A stretch of DNA of 64,000 bases from Amoebidium appalachense (taxonomy: Eukaryota > Ichthyosporea), in NCBI GenBank assembly GCA_963693365.1, contig CAVNZM010000006.1, positions 9,238,001 to 9,302,000 on the forward strand. The letters run 5' to 3'. The position numbers and the translations under genes were made by a program. Below are positions 1 to 37,884 of the stretch, piece after piece (the stretch's first letter is position 1; each line of letters starts with the position of its first letter). The notes below the pieces were generated by a model. It was not told the DNA's origin, did not search any database, and worked only from the letters and a program-made list of their open reading frames with translations.

Positions 1-539
1 TTCGAGGATACTCATGATGAAATCATCTTTCCTCTCGCATTAATGAATACACAGCTGGATCCAATCGCCTCACAGAAATCGTAAGACAACCAACTTCAAA
101 GGACACTTTCGTATCTGTTGGGAAGGAATGGTCCCACGAACCATCAAGTTCCACCGCCAAAGGAGCTGAACTATGACGCCAGTTTGCGCACATACTTATT
201 CCGTGCACTTGCACCTATTTCCCAAAGATATCCGCCTCCATACCAGGTACGCCTGCAGGAAAAAGAACTATGTGAGAGACAACATCTAACTGGGTGTGGC
301 CTGAAAGGCATTGTTTTCCTTTCGTAAACATGTCCCTCCCTGAACGCAGGCATAAAGAAGAATCTTAATCAAAATGTCGTGTTCGAAGGGCTTGACAATC
401 TGTGTTGTTACCATAGTTCTCTCGTTGTGAATGGTCAACAGAGTGAGACAGAAGTAGAACAGTGTGTGCTTGCCAGGGGGGAGAGAGAACAGCGGGGAGA
501 AAGGCACACACAGAGGGAGACCGCACGCGTGTGTGTGTC

Positions 540-570
<31 letters not shown>

Positions 571-571
<1 letters not shown>

Positions 572-714
572 GGGGGGGGGGGGGGTTGAATGCGGAATAC
601 GGTACGAAGTACGCATACACGAAGGACACATGCAAAGGCAAACATTCAAGTATGCAACATCAGCCATGAACACAGTATGCGTCATAAGCAGAGCCCATCC
701 TCAGGGAGGGCCCA

Positions 715-715
<1 letters not shown>
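571..715 (-). repeat. Dispersed repeat copy C (truncated, minus strand)
   Basis: This matches the reverse complement of the 3' half of the repeat at 22186-22514 and 61681-62039. On the minus strand it ends with the shared CCGCATTCAA followed by a C run (seen here as the G run 571-585). It is cut off at its other side by another G run starting at 716. Confidence 0.85.
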
Positions 716-758
<43 letters not shown>

Positions 759-920
759 CATTTTGATATGGAAAGAACAAGCGCTGGAGCAGGAACCCTA
801 AAGAAAATGGGAGAGTTGTGCCAGAGAAAACACGTGAAAGCATATGTTGAGGGTTCGTCGGGTTAGTAGCTATGTCGGGTATAGAGTGGAGTGCTGACGT
901 GTGTGAGCATACAGTCCCCC

Positions 921-957
<37 letters not shown>

Positions 958-1106
958 ACCCCACCACCACACACAGACACACACATTGCCGGAGGGGGCT
1001 TCCGGATGAAAGTTGTTTTGGAGGAAAAAATGGACAAAAACCACTAAGATGTTAAAAAAAAAAAAGCCAGACGAAAGAAAAAGGTGGGATAAAGCAGGTA
1101 AGATGA

Positions 1107-1136
<30 letters not shown>

Positions 1137-1180
<44 letters not shown>
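1137..1180 (+). repeat. Poly-G run (44 nt)
   Basis: An uninterrupted run of 44 G directly following a (GT)n tract (about 1110-1136). The length of such runs is unlikely to be exact in any assembly. Confidence 0.8.
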
Positions 1181-1181
<1 letters not shown>

Positions 1182-1253
1182 GCGGGGATAAGTAGATGGG
1201 TGTGCTCGACAGATAGGTGGGAAGCCCGCGGGGAGGGGGGGGGGGGGGGGGGG

Positions 1254-1288
1254 TTGAATGCGGAACACGGTACGAAGTACGCATACAG
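1254..1288 (-). repeat. Dispersed repeat copy D (35-nt fragment)
   Basis: This fragment matches only the poly-C-proximal end of the repeat family (reverse complement of the part ending CCGCATTCAA) and is bounded on both sides by G runs. It shows that the repeat end and the homopolymer travel together. Confidence 0.75.
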
Positions 1289-1548
1289 GGGGGGGGGGGG
1301 GGGGGGGGGGGGGGGGAGAGGCAGGAGGGAGTGGCACAGAAAAATGCTCAGAGAGGTCCAATTGTAGCACTGATATGTAAGGAGTGTTCCCATAGCTAAT
1401 GAATTCCTACTTTTGCATGCCGGCTTGTAGAAGTCCACCAGTATCCTCGCAGTCTTGTCCACTGTGGGGTGGCCGCAGTGCCGGTGCACATTCGTCAACC
1501 TACACCAAATAGTCTGAGCAACAAAACCAGGCCTCCCATACCTATGCC

Positions 1549-1601
<53 letters not shown>

Positions 1602-1883
1602 AGGTACCTCAATACAACCCCAAAGGAACACACACACACATGCACACACACACACACACACACATGCACACGCACACACACGCAGGCAGGCATTCACCCA
1701 CGCACACATAGGCGGCTTCTGAGAAACCCAGAAAGCAATGTTGAGAGGGCAGGGAAGGGGTTTTGCAAGTATTTAGTCCAAAGGCACACAACGAAGGTAC
1801 GGGGCAATACAAGGAGTGCACTGCACATGTGCATGTGTGCGGTAAGTGAAAGGTGGGTACGTTTGTGGGGGGTTTTTTTTTTT

Positions 1884-1930
<47 letters not shown>

Positions 1931-2267
1931 TGGCAACAGTATACATTACATAGAACGAAGATCATATATCACCAAAAAGTCGGTGCATAGCAGGTATAGC
2001 ATGCCCTAAATATTATCCAAAGAGTATGCAATATGGGCAGAGAGGGGAGAGGGGGGGAGAGGCAACTTTACGGCTGCTACGCCAAAGGCCCCCAAAGCCA
2101 AGCATTGTTTCGCATCAGTTCAGGGCAGAAAATATTTTGGATCTTCCTTGAATGTGCAACGAGTGTATTGGGTAGGCACGCAAAAGAAAGTGAGGCAACA
2201 GGGAGGTATCTTAAGGGAGATGAGGTGTGGGTGTGGGTGTGTATGTGCGCGTGTGCATGTGCATGCG

Positions 2268-2300
<33 letters not shown>

Positions 2301-2814
2301 GTGGAGGGTGGATGGGCAGTGGTGGTGGTGGTGGTGGTGGTGGGGGTAGTGGCCAATACCAAACTAGCTGCTCTTGAGGAATACTCAAAACAGCAGTTGT
2401 CTTTCGCCCACCTGGACACCAAGTCATTATTGGCCCAAGCTGCGTACGTTTTTCACTAATTGCCGAGAAATGAAAGCCCGGTATTTTACACATAACTATG
2501 GGTCTATGGCTCTCTTACTTAGAATACTATATACATGGGTTCCTGACTGCATGTATATGATCTAATACTTTCATCACACACCCCCTCCAAAGGTGTCCAG
2601 TCAGGCTTTCGAATAGAGCAAGTTAGCATAGTGTTTTGGTCAATAGGGCATGAAAGACAAAATCTGTCATCCTGAGTGGAGGGGGCTTACCGGTTGATGC
2701 TTGTGAGCACCGACGACACCGAACCTCTTTGAAAATAATCCGTTTTTGATCGCTAGTTTCTGAAAGATTGTGCCCGTGGTTAGCTCACCTTTGGCTCTGC
2801 TATGAATTCAGCTC

Positions 2815-2845
<31 letters not shown>

Positions 2846-2991
2846 AAAAAAAAAACCCTCGAACACACACATATGCAACACCCTCCTTACCCCAAAGAGA
2901 AGTAGTGGAAAATGAAAGAGAGAAAGAAAAAAACACTTATCAACTTGCCAACAATACGATAATGCGCAATATTCAGGTTAGGTGCAGAAGC

Positions 2992-3023
<32 letters not shown>

Positions 3024-4190
3024 AGGTGCCGCCTCCATAGCATCGGGTCATGTTCAGGCAGGTGCCGCAGGGGTAAAGGGGGCAAAAGGGGGTCAAGGGG
3101 AAAAAGGGGGGGGGGGGGGGGGGGGGGGGGGAGGGGGGGGGGGGGGGGGGAGGGGGGGCGTGAGGGAGGGAGAAGGAGTTTTCCCCTTCTGGCACCGTCC
3201 AAAAAAATAAATTTATAAAAAATAAGATAGGTGGGAGTGTTATAAAAAAAATATCTATGCCACTGGCTCTCAAATAGAAAACCAAAAAGAGCACGTGGAA
3301 GTGTAGGAACGAAGAGTTATAAACAGAGTGCTCCAGTGCACCACCACATTTTCGCGGTTAAACGGTTACCACAATCAGGAATGTTTGCACCTGCGAGATA
3401 CGGCCCTCCTTACCTCTATTTGCTCGATGCACCAGGCAGCCAAACGCAGCACTCTCCTGGGAAATAAAAATATGAGGAAGGGATAAGGACATTTTTAAAT
3501 CTCCGATGTGGGTAGTTTTTGACACAGCGAGTGTATACTGCACTATAGAATTTAGAAAACAACCACTCTTGGGTGACCATCAAAGTTGCAAGCTCTGTAG
3601 CCCAGTCTATATGACGTAGAGATCGAAGGGGATGGGCCAGAAAGGGGAGGAAAGAGGATATCCTATGAGGGGGCCTCGGGGCCCGAAAGCACTTTCCGTA
3701 AAGGGCGCGGAGCATGTGCATAAACGAAGAGGAATTTGGGGAAGGAGGTGTTGCCGGGGCAAAAAGAACACATAAGTTAACCGTGCACCACCGTGAGTGA
3801 GTGAAAAGCAGTATGGGGCTACGGAGGTCTGTCTATTGTCCATGACAAAAGGGAGAGTGTGGAAGAGAGAAAGAAAACACACTGCGTGTGCGTGTTGGAG
3901 CAAGTATACGTGTATGCACGTGCACTTGTGGAAAGCAGCAGTGTACAGATAGGAACACGTGTGAGTGACCCAAGCGCGGAGGGGAGGGGGCGAGGGGGGA
4001 AGGGGAGAAGGGGGGAGGTGCTGCAGTACAAAGATCAAATCTAAAACAACAAAAAACGAGTTTGAGTACACAAAGGCACGCTAACGACAAAACATAAGAA
4101 AGAAGCTTGAGCAGAACCGCATAAACAGGAAAGTCCAAAATCATCTACCTCGCCGTCAGGGGAGGAATAGGTTTGGGGAGGGGGAGGAGT

Positions 4191-4224
<34 letters not shown>

Positions 4225-5083
4225 CGGTGGGGGTCCTGAGGGGAAGGGCGGGGGGGGGGGGGGGGGGAGGGGGGAGGGGGGAGGGGGGAGGGGGGTCTTC
4301 TTTAGAAGGTGTCATTTACGAGCCGTGCCACGGTGTGTGGAAATCAGGGAGTAAGGAAGGGATGATTAACTTGCCATCTACACGCCATGGGGTAAAAAAA
4401 AGGGCCTGCGGGTTTATGCCAAGGGGGCCTGGGGGCCCGGGGGGAGGGGGGGGGGGGGGAGGGGGGAGGGGGGGAGGGGGGAGGAGGCACAGAAAGCTAG
4501 GGGTTTGCAGACTCCTAACATCCAGCTATTCGGATTCTGTCAAGCAAAAAAAAAGGGGGGAGGGGGCGGGGGCGGGGGCGGGGGGGGGGGGGGGAGGGGG
4601 AGGGGGGAGGAGGAGGGGAATGAAAGACGGGAGGATCCTAATTATAACAACAAACCAAGCTGAGACTCGCTTAGGATGGGGTACCTAACGGGTAGGGTGT
4701 CAACCTACTGAGGCAAGGCTGTGTGTGGCTGCCATCTCTTTGAGCCACTCCACCTGGTCGGGGCACAACGTCCACTCTCGCTCTACAGAGCCCATTTAAC
4801 GTTCAGTTCTGAGTACGGTAGGAAAGATGACCTACATGTATACATATGCATACACAGCACCACTTGAGAAACACAGCTGCACCAACTGTGAACCTGGTCC
4901 AAAGAACAGATTCGGTATGAAGACTATGCACTCTATGAAAGTATTCTTATCATTTTATTATTCATCTGACTAGATAGTTGATGTCATCAGCGCAGACTAC
5001 CTTTCGCCACGTCCAGTAAAAGCTGAACAGCTCCATCTCCAGGTTACTTGTGAATCTCAGTCCAGTTTTTCCTATCCTCCAGG

Positions 5084-6384
5084 ATGTATGCAAGCTTGCC
5101 AAAACTAGTTACTCTGACCAGAACATCCATACAATCTTCTCTTAGCGTAAAATGTTTAACCACCAGAGTTCACCAACATTCACTACAAGCCTGGCCATGC
5201 ATTCACAGGCACTACGCCACACTTTCAAAGGGTGACCAAGTAGCACACACGCACACAGGAAAAAAAAACTCTAAAAAGGATGAAAGTAGTCAGGTTGAGA
5301 TCGACGGATCCGATTCGGAAGCACGTGAAGTTGCCGAAGGCAAAACTTTCACTGGAGTTACTGCCTCTTTGAGATTAGACAACGTAGGTAAGTTGACAAC
5401 CAATCCCAATTGTGTCGCCGGAGCTTTTGTGGTATTTGCAGGATTGCGGGAAGCAAGATGGGGGGGGTTGGGGGCAAGGGGGAGGGGTTGGGGGTAGGGG
5501 TGGGGGGGGCGGAAATGTGTGTGTGTGTGTGTGTGTGTATGTGGTTGGAGGAGGGGGGGTGAAGGGGGGGTAATTCGGAATGATTCACCTCGTTCTTCTC
5601 TTTGTGTCTTCTAGCTGGGTGTTTGTCTACTCTTTGTCTTGTGACACCTACGCCTTCTATCTCTTGCACCCTCTCCCCCCCCCCTTCCCCTCCCCCCCCC
5701 CCCCCTTCCCCTTCCCCCTCCCCCACCATACTCGGCCTCCCGTATGAGACTTCTTCACCACCTTCATTACATCCTTTCTCCCCTTCATCCCTCTCTCTCG
5801 AACCCTCCTTCTACGCCAGCCTTTCTTGAGCCCTAAATTGTCGCTTTCAATTTTCGTTGGCCTTGCTTCCTTGTGGGCTCAAATAGACAGCCTGAACGTA
5901 GCAGCAACTAAGTGGTTTGCTTTCATTGAAACCACAGTGGCCATCGGTTTAGGCACACCCCGTGGTAAGACCGAGGTGCTTGTGACGGCCGGCAAGGTGA
6001 AAGTCAACGGGGTGGCGGTCAGGAAACGGAGTCACCAGGTGGGTATCCTTTCGGTTTCCTAGGCACAATAAATGCATGTGTTTGAGCTGGTCTCTGCCTG
6101 TGTGCACAATCACAAGCTCCCTGATAGTGGCTGCACGTCCAATAAGCTAGCCGCTCTTCCTACCATGTATGCAACCCGTCTGTGAGTGTTGGGCAGTGGG
6201 GAAAGATGGCAATCAGTTAACACGTCGGGTTTGGTGTCCACAGGTCAAACTGGGGGATGTTATCGAGGTGGTGCGGGTGGAGGCGGTGACCAAGCGGGGG
6301 GGTGTTCTTAAACTGGAGGAACTTGCGCTAACCGCAAAAGGCCGCCATAGAATAACTTTCACACGGCTGCCAAGTAGTAAATAA
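5084..6384 (+). CDS. S4-domain RNA-binding protein, probably organellar
   Basis: Three exons, 5084-5387, 5905-6038 and 6244-6384, give a 192-residue protein. Exon 1 ends G|GTAAGT in phase 1 and exon 2 begins after GCAG, restoring SLRLDNV-ATKWFAF. Exon 2 ends CAG|GTGGGT and exon 3 follows CCACAG. The C-terminal half is an S4 RNA-binding fold: RLD start, then GKVKVNGVAVRKRSHQ, then VKLGDVIEVV, the usual order in YlmH, RluB and Hsp15-type S4 proteins. S4 domains bind structured RNA, typically rRNA or tRNA. The first 50 residues are rich in Ser, Thr, Arg and Leu with almost no acids, which looks like a mitochondrial or plastid transit peptide; a Lys/Asp/Glu-rich linker follows. The ATG at 5084 is the first in the open frame. 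No catalytic domain is visible, so the RNA target is unknown. TGTAA signals follow at 6510 and 6540. Confidence 0.8.
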
Positions 6385-7268
6385 TCGCAACACCTGTGAA
6401 CTGGGAATGGATGGAATGAGAAGCAGTGCAGTTTTCCACCGTTATTTATCGACGAAAGTTTCTTTGTGTCCTCTGAGGGCTCGACTTGTATAATGCATAG
6501 TTGTGTTTCTGTAACACATATTATTCATCGCTGTATTTCTGTAACACTGTCCAAGGTTGTGCACTTCTCACGTCCACTTCACGACAGACGGGCTCACCGT
6601 GAGTTCTCCAGTTTGATTTTCATAGCAAAAAGCCTTCTATATAAGGCTAATATAGTTACGCAAAACATCTATTCATCTACTTTATTTGGTTAAAATGGCT
6701 GCATTCCTCGACCGTTGCTCCTTTTGTTGCTTGGCACGCAAATCCGCCCTGCATTCATGCACGCACCTTGACCGCCGAGTCGGTGACGAGCTGCCGTGCC
6801 GGCTAAAGTATTGGTGCGATGCTTTCTGGTATGAATCATAACATCAGTTTCTAAAAATTAGCACGCATACACAGTAGAGCAACGCAGCAGGCAATACCAA
6901 CAGATCAGTCCATGTGAAGGCTTTTTGTAAGCTCGTTGATGTAACTGGTGTCACGTTCTCGAAACGGATTCGTTGCAATCCATGTTCAGGCACCTGGTGG
7001 TTGTGTGACTGTCTGCACTTGAAATTAATGTGCACGTTAGGACAAAAAATACTGGGCTGGCCAACTTATGCTAGTCACATTATAGAGCTCGAATAGGAAG
7101 CATACACGATATTTGGTGCCGCTGTAGCGGCCCTTGCTAAGTCCCGTTCACCCGGAGGATCCGCACCAGCTGAGATCTTCGCCCCTTACCAACTTCATAC
7201 CCTCTCAAAACCACCACATGGACATGAAAAATATCTAGAACCTCATTTTTTTCTTCATACACTTCAAC
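6385..7268. other. Intergenic between S4 and SRA1 genes
   Basis: Apart from the 3' region of the S4 gene I see no exon. This part is of ordinary composition, with none of the long homopolymers typical of the window. It must contain the promoter and 5' UTR of the SRA1 gene, but no clear TATA box or start site could be placed. Confidence 0.5.
6510..6544 (+). promoter_or_regulatory. Candidate poly(A) signals TGTAA x2
   Basis: TGTAA occurs at 6510-6514 and 6540-6544, 126 and 156 bases after the stop of the S4 gene. TGTAA is the usual poly(A) signal in chlorophycean green algae. The two sit in a short direct repeat (GTTTCTGTAACAC-like). Confidence 0.4.
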
Positions 7269-32446
<25,178 letters not shown>

Positions 32447-34272
32447 CATACTTCGTTGTTCCCGTGATCCTCCCAATCCTCCGCTAATAGCATTCCACAC
32501 AGTTGCCCCTTCACCCTCGCCCAAAGGTGTGAACATATGGTCCAGTGAGACAGCTTTTTGCCTTTGAGGGAACGAACTTTTGGACGACAGGCGTCTCGTT
32601 ATTGCAGTCACTCTTGCCACATTCCTGTTCTATTAGTTAGTATGGCCACCATACCACCATAATGAGATAGTCTGTAAGTTGTGGAGCAGTGAGAGTCGTG
32701 CATGCAAGCATATATACCAAATGTTGTTACAGTAGTGGGATATGAAGGGGGGGGGGGGGGGGGGGGGGGGGGGGTTGCAGAGGACTCGTTTAGGTATGAA
32801 TGCAACTGTGTGGTGCGTGGATGGTAGCATAATATTGCTCAGCAGGTAGCAGAGCGTATATGTAAACAGACAACAGCCTGCTTGTTCGTTTTATTCCTGC
32901 TTATGATAACGCCGGGCAGTGCTTGCCATATGAATACTCAGTGTTATCTAAGTAGCTAGACTTTCGATTACAAATGTGTTTCACAGCGAGCTGTTGCAGT
33001 CAAACTCATAGCCAGGCACCGGATACATGTGTCAAACCTTAGAATGTTGTTGTCGGATACTACGCGTTTAAGGTTTAATAGGCAGGGCTTATTTTAAATA
33101 TAATAAGCCACCGGGGAGTTGGTGCACGTGTTAGGTAAAAGTATTGTTACAGCATGTTATCGGAGTATGGATCCTAGTATTCCGGACCCTGACATGGATG
33201 GAACTTCCAATAAACAAGCGATCTGCTGACGCTACCACATATTTACCCTAGTTGCTTGTAGACTTTGTGACGATACAAACACAACTTTGAAGTATGTTTA
33301 CGATATGTGCGACAACAAATCAAGGGACCGGATGAGCATAACGATAACTAAATCATGATATCGTTGATGCATACGGCGGTTAGTGTACACGTATAGGCCT
33401 AGGTGCCCTAGTTCAACGACTAAATAACTAATACGAATTTGTATTCAGTTGATTCAATTCCACAGAATACGAATACGATGTCTATTCCCGCGATTCATCA
33501 GCGTTGTTCAGTCCACAATGCTGACCGCAGGCACGCACTTTATTTTCATGCACACAGTAGATCTGTGTAACAGAATATCTATGTAGGCTGCTAGTTTGGG
33601 TCATGTATAGTATATTAGACACCCCGATGTTTGTTGAATGCGCGACCCTACGTCCACACATATTCACATGTGAACCAACTTTCTAGCTACAAAGTAACAA
33701 AGAAGCGAGTCATGATATGCACACATGTTCAGGACCCAAGCGTAGATTTCTCGTTTCATGGCAGCTAGGGTGGCACCACGCCGCTTGCAGGGCCCCACGC
33801 CACGCCACCTCCCGGTTTGTTCCAACCGGTGAACATCGTCTGCAGAACATGGCGCTAAAAATGAATGACGAATGGCCTCCGAGTCCCCAGGTTATATAGC
33901 CAATCAGCAAACCTGGTTATCCAATCAAAGCCATGGGTTTCATGGAACGTTCGGAATGTTATGCACTGGAAGAGTCCCTGCAGGCTGCAGGGCCGAGATC
34001 ATGGCCCGGCGGCTAATCTTATTTACATATATTGATATTAGAAGGGAAAGTGTAAAAAAAGATAATTAAAATGAGGGAGAAAATATAGAGTGTATAGAGA
34101 GAAGTAAAGCAGCACCAAAGAAAGCATTGAAATGCTTAGAACCTTTCCCCTGCCCCCTCGGCCTCCGAGCCTGATAAAAAAATCGAACATTCCAGCGATT
34201 TTTTGAAAGCCAATCATCGTCGTCGGTCTTTATCGAAGAATGCCAGCATTGGCCTGTTACAAGAGTGGATGT
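32447..34272. other. Intergenic, SRA1 3' side and unassigned sequence
   Basis: No supported exon. A TGTAA at 32861-32865 could be the SRA1 poly(A) signal, about 415 bases after the stop. A G run lies at 32747-32774. From 32800 to 34070 the sequence is moderately AT-rich and nearly free of microsatellites, unlike its surroundings. CCAATCA-type boxes occur at about 33899 and 33920. Confidence 0.5.
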
Positions 34273-34591
34273 GCCTGTTCGAACGGCCAGGTCCAGGTCT
34301 GTGTTCGGGTGATGGAATGCGGCCAAATTCCTCGTATCAGATCGACGATCTGTTGGATTAGGCCAGGACGTCCAGATTCCGCATTCCAATGTCCGGAAGC
34401 TGGACGACAGGCTGGAAAACGATGCATCTGTCGTCCCATCGCAGGAATGCGGTCAGGTTACAGCTGATTGGTCGATCGATTTCTGATCCTTATTGATTAA
34501 CTAAAATATAGATCCTATAAACCTAAAACCATTCCTGACCGAGCCGCTGGTCCAGCTGCCACCGGACCTGGACGTGGCTCATGCATTCAGC

Positions 34592-34624
34592 CACGGCCCT
34601 CTGAAAAAAAGACAGAGGGCCGTG
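34592..34624. repeat. Perfect 12-bp hairpin
   Basis: CACGGCCCTCTG and CAGAGGGCCGTG flank a 9-base A-rich loop. Confidence 0.85.
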
Positions 34625-34680
34625 ATTCAGCCTGCCGCCGGCCGGCAACCGGTCCCATTCGGTGAATTATGCATCTGGAC

Positions 34681-34719
34681 CAAGGCCTCCTAAATAGGTG
34701 TGCTATTTAGGAGGCCTTG
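34681..34719. repeat. Perfect 17-bp hairpin
   Basis: CAAGGCCTCCTAAATAG, loop GTGTG, then its exact reverse complement. There is no mismatch in 17 pairs. Confidence 0.9.
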
Positions 34720-34892
34720 ATCTGGACCCAGACCTGGCCGTTCGAACAGGCCAGTATCTGAATGGGTGCTAAAAAATAATTAAAATATCAGATAAACGTG
34801 AAGTTCCTTGTGTTTTAAGATTTGCATCTCATGCTGCTCCGGCTGAATGTAGATAATACAGTTCCCACCGTGAGCACTGGTTGCGACTTGAC

Positions 34893-34931
34893 CACGGCCA
34901 TCTAGAAACACCGTGTTTCTAGATGGCCGTG
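34893..34931. repeat. Perfect 18-bp hairpin upstream of the transporter
   Basis: CACGGCCATCTAGAAACA, loop CCG, then its exact reverse complement. It lies about 65 bases before the transporter ATG, so it could sit in the promoter or 5' UTR. It shares the base sequence CACGGCC with the hairpin at 34592. Confidence 0.9.
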
Positions 34932-34994
34932 ATTTACATTTGCAAGTGACCTGTATATAATTATCTGATCCTCGTTCCTTAACACGACAAAAAA

Positions 34995-36447
34995 ATGACC
35001 AGCTCAAACGAAAAAACCATCGCGGCAGACTGTCAGTTTACCATGCCGCCCGGGGGCATGGCACCAGCAACATGTCTACTACTGTTTGCAGGCGCCATCA
35101 TTGCCGCCATGCAGGCTCTGAACGTCGGCCTGATGATTGGCCAGCCCAACCAGTCCGCCACAGCAGTAGCGACATACTACGGGGTCAGCACCTCCGGCAA
35201 TGAATGGTCCTGGGTGACCTCGTGCTTTCCTTTGGGCGGCATTGTCGGTGGGTTGGTGGGCGGCCCACTGACTGGTTGGCTGGTGCCGAAGAGGACCCAG
35301 CTACTCAACAACCTGCTATGGCTGTGTGCTGCTGGTCTGCTGATGGCCCTTGCACCAAACATTGTGGCGCTCATGTGGGGGCGTATCATCGGAGGTTTTG
35401 CGGCGGGTATTGCCAGCGCATGCACGCCCATCTGGGTGTCTGAGTGTGCGCCAGACCATGTGCGTGGTGTCCTGGGCATTTTCTACCAGCTGTTTATCAC
35501 CATGGGCATCTTCCTGCTATCCATCTTTGGCATGCAGAGTGTGCTGGGCTACGGTGAGATGTGGCGCTACCAGTACGGCCTGACCATTGTCCCGGCAGCA
35601 ATCCACCTGTGTGGGTTCATCTTCATGCCAGACAGCCCCCGCTATCTCGTGAGTACTGATGACATTGAGGGTGCAACACATGCACTCCGGCGGCTGCGTG
35701 GCCCAGCCAATGCCGTGGTGCCCGAACTTCAATCCATTCAGACTGATGCCGAGAATGATTTGGCCGAGTCCCTGGGCAAGTGGGAGACCTGAAGCTGCTG
35801 TGGACACGCCAGTACGTGCTGCAGACTGTCATGGCCGTGGGGCTGCAGGTGTCCCAGCAGATGTCCGGCATCAACGCCATCATGTTCTACTCGGCCCAGA
35901 TCTTCCTGGATGCCGGCATGAGCAGTGCCGAGACCGCAACCATCATCGTCATGGCCGTCAACGTGGCCGCCACCTTCATTGCCATCCCTCTGATTGACAA
36001 CCTGGGCCGGCGACCACTGCGCGCATGCTGGGCGGGTTTGGAGGCATGCTCTTGTGGAACATGCTGTTCGGGGTAGGCGTGACATACCACTGGGACGTGG
36101 CCACCATAGTCGTCATGCTGCTGGGCGTTATCTGCTTTGCGGTTGGCCCAAGCCCCATCCCATGGATGGTCACGTCTGAAATTCTGCCCGGTAATGTGCG
36201 CAGTGCCGGTGTGGGCTTGGCGGTGTTGACCAATTGGGTCTTCACGTTTGCTGTGGGCTTGTTCTTCCCACCCCTGCAGAGCGCGGCACAGGAGTCCTCA
36301 TTCTTCTTCTTCATGGCCTGCTGCTTCTTCATCACTATTTATTCTTATTTTGCTGTGCCTGAGACCAAGGGCAAGTCCATCGATGAGATTCAGGAAATAT
36401 TTGCGGGCCGTCGTACATCTGAGGTTAAAGAAGCATCAGCTGCATAA
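34995..36447 (+). CDS. GLUT-type sugar transporter (MFS), two frameshifts
   Basis: The gene is intronless. Three frames join end to end: 34995 to about 35780, about 35780 to 36022, and about 36022 to 36447, each step equivalent to one missing base (near AAGTGGGAG and near CTGCGCGCATGC). Together they give about 484 residues, the size of a 12-helix sugar porter (PF00083). Visible family motifs: GRIIGGFAAGIASACTPIWV with SECAPDHVRG (loop 4), PDSPRYLV (end of helix 6), QQMSGINAIMFYS (helix 7), NLGRRPL (helix 8-9 loop), GPSPIPWMVTSEILP (helix 10), NWVFTF and PETKGKSIDEIQEIF. These belong to the facilitative glucose transporter branch, which moves hexoses across membranes. The absence of introns beside intron-dense neighbours suggests a retrocopy or acquired gene. 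It may be a recent pseudogene, or the shifts may be sequence errors, because everything else is conserved. TGTAA follows 48 bases after the stop. Confidence 0.85.
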
Positions 36448-36494
36448 GAAGAATCTTTCGACATGTGCATGTTCAATTTTTATATATTTCGGAA

Positions 36495-36499
36495 TGTAA
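36495..36499 (+). promoter_or_regulatory. Candidate poly(A) signal TGTAA
   Basis: TGTAA lies 48 bases after the transporter stop, at the distance expected of an algal poly(A) signal. Confidence 0.45.
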
Positions 36500-37170
36500 T
36501 AACTCGAATTGGGAATTTCCTTACATGTATACTGATATTTTATAATACTAATGACACAGGATCTTCTTTTGTTGTGTAGAGTCTAGCCTAAGCCTTGTTG
36601 AAAGAAAGAAAGGTACCACTTTTCACAAATAAATCCGAGTACCAAGTCAGAACCAAATCGCTAAAATGGGGCAAAGCTGGAATCTTGTGGCGATGGTGAG
36701 GAGTTGGGACAGAGGTGAAGTGCGGACTTGGGAGGAGAGAGGGGGAGGGGGGAGGGAGGAGAGTAGGGGGGTTGGGGAGTTCGGAAGGGAGGATGGGAGG
36801 GAAATGGGGAGAAGGACGGGAGAAAGAGAGAGAGGGAGGGAGGGGGGGGGGGGGGGGGGGAGGGGGAGGAAGGGAGAGTATGAGCGAGTGAGTCAATGCC
36901 ATCGGATAGTGAGTGAGTTGGCGTGAGTCGGAGTGAGTCGGAGTGAGTGCACGTGATGATAGAGAACGCATGGGAGCCGGGGCGAAAGGGGGGAGGGGGG
37001 GGGGAGAAGGGGGGGGGGGAGGACCTTTCTGCCTTCCTTTCTTCCTTCCCTCCTTTCCCCGGCCCCCCTCCCTGGTTTTTTTTCCCCTTTTTTTTCTTTT
37101 CTCCTTCAAATTTGTCTTTTTTCTTCGTAAATTCTTTTTCTTTTTCTTTTTCTTTCTTTCTTTTTTTTTT

Positions 37171-37212
<42 letters not shown>

Positions 37213-37846
37213 GTGGGAAGAGCACTTTTATTGCCCTTTCTCACGGTGCATGACACATCCACATGGACGTACATGTGCACTTCGCATAAGTGGGTTTACT
37301 TTCAGCACACGCACAGAGTCTGAGACTGTGAGAGATCCGACTCGTGCACATGTGCGCATGCCGCACATGCACACGTACCCACACAACTCATGCTCAACTT
37401 ACCATACATATGACCAGGCTATGCCGCAGGCACATAATATAGTACATACACTTACATGTGAACATACATTCGCACATGTGCGACCGCATAATGTGCACGG
37501 GATACACACACGGCTACACATGCTGCGGTGACATACGTGTGCGTGCACACATCACACACCGAGTATGCAAGGCATCCATGCACACACACAGCAAACAAGA
37601 AACAGTGGATTCAAATAGCGGTAAAATCCTTTTAAGATGGAAACGTGTTATGGCGATTTTTCGAAACAAAAATTTGAGCGAACCCTGGGTATCATGAAAC
37701 ATTATACTAAAAAGCTCCCGGCAGTGACTTGGATGTTCAGCAGGGTTATACCTTACATGCAGACAGGATCACAATATTGCATACGAGGGGCCTATCGGTA
37801 TAGATACTGGGAAGTGTAATTTTTTTGGTCGACATTTATTGGTCTT

Positions 37847-37884
<38 letters not shown>

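Larger units (their letters stand above)
1..5083. other. Intergenic, repeat-rich, no supported gene
   Basis: I see no convincing coding exon here. The stretch holds many G or C homopolymers (for example 714-757, 925-957, 1137-1180, 1548-1591, 1897-1929, 4191-4224), (GT/CA)n tracts, T or A runs beside G or C runs (1867-1929, 2817-2855), and two minus-strand copies of a dispersed repeat. The open frames translate to poly-Gly, poly-Pro, His-Thr or Cys-Val strings and are not genes. Confidence 0.7.
34273..34751. repeat. Foldback element with 21-bp inverted ends
   Basis: Bases 34273-34293 (GCCTGTTCGAACGGCCAGGTC) are the perfect reverse complement of 34731-34751. Between them lie many short inverted repeats, such as GGAATGCGG against CCGCATTCC, and the hairpins listed separately. 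The arrangement resembles a foldback or MITE-like element, but no target-site duplication was identified. Confidence 0.5.
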
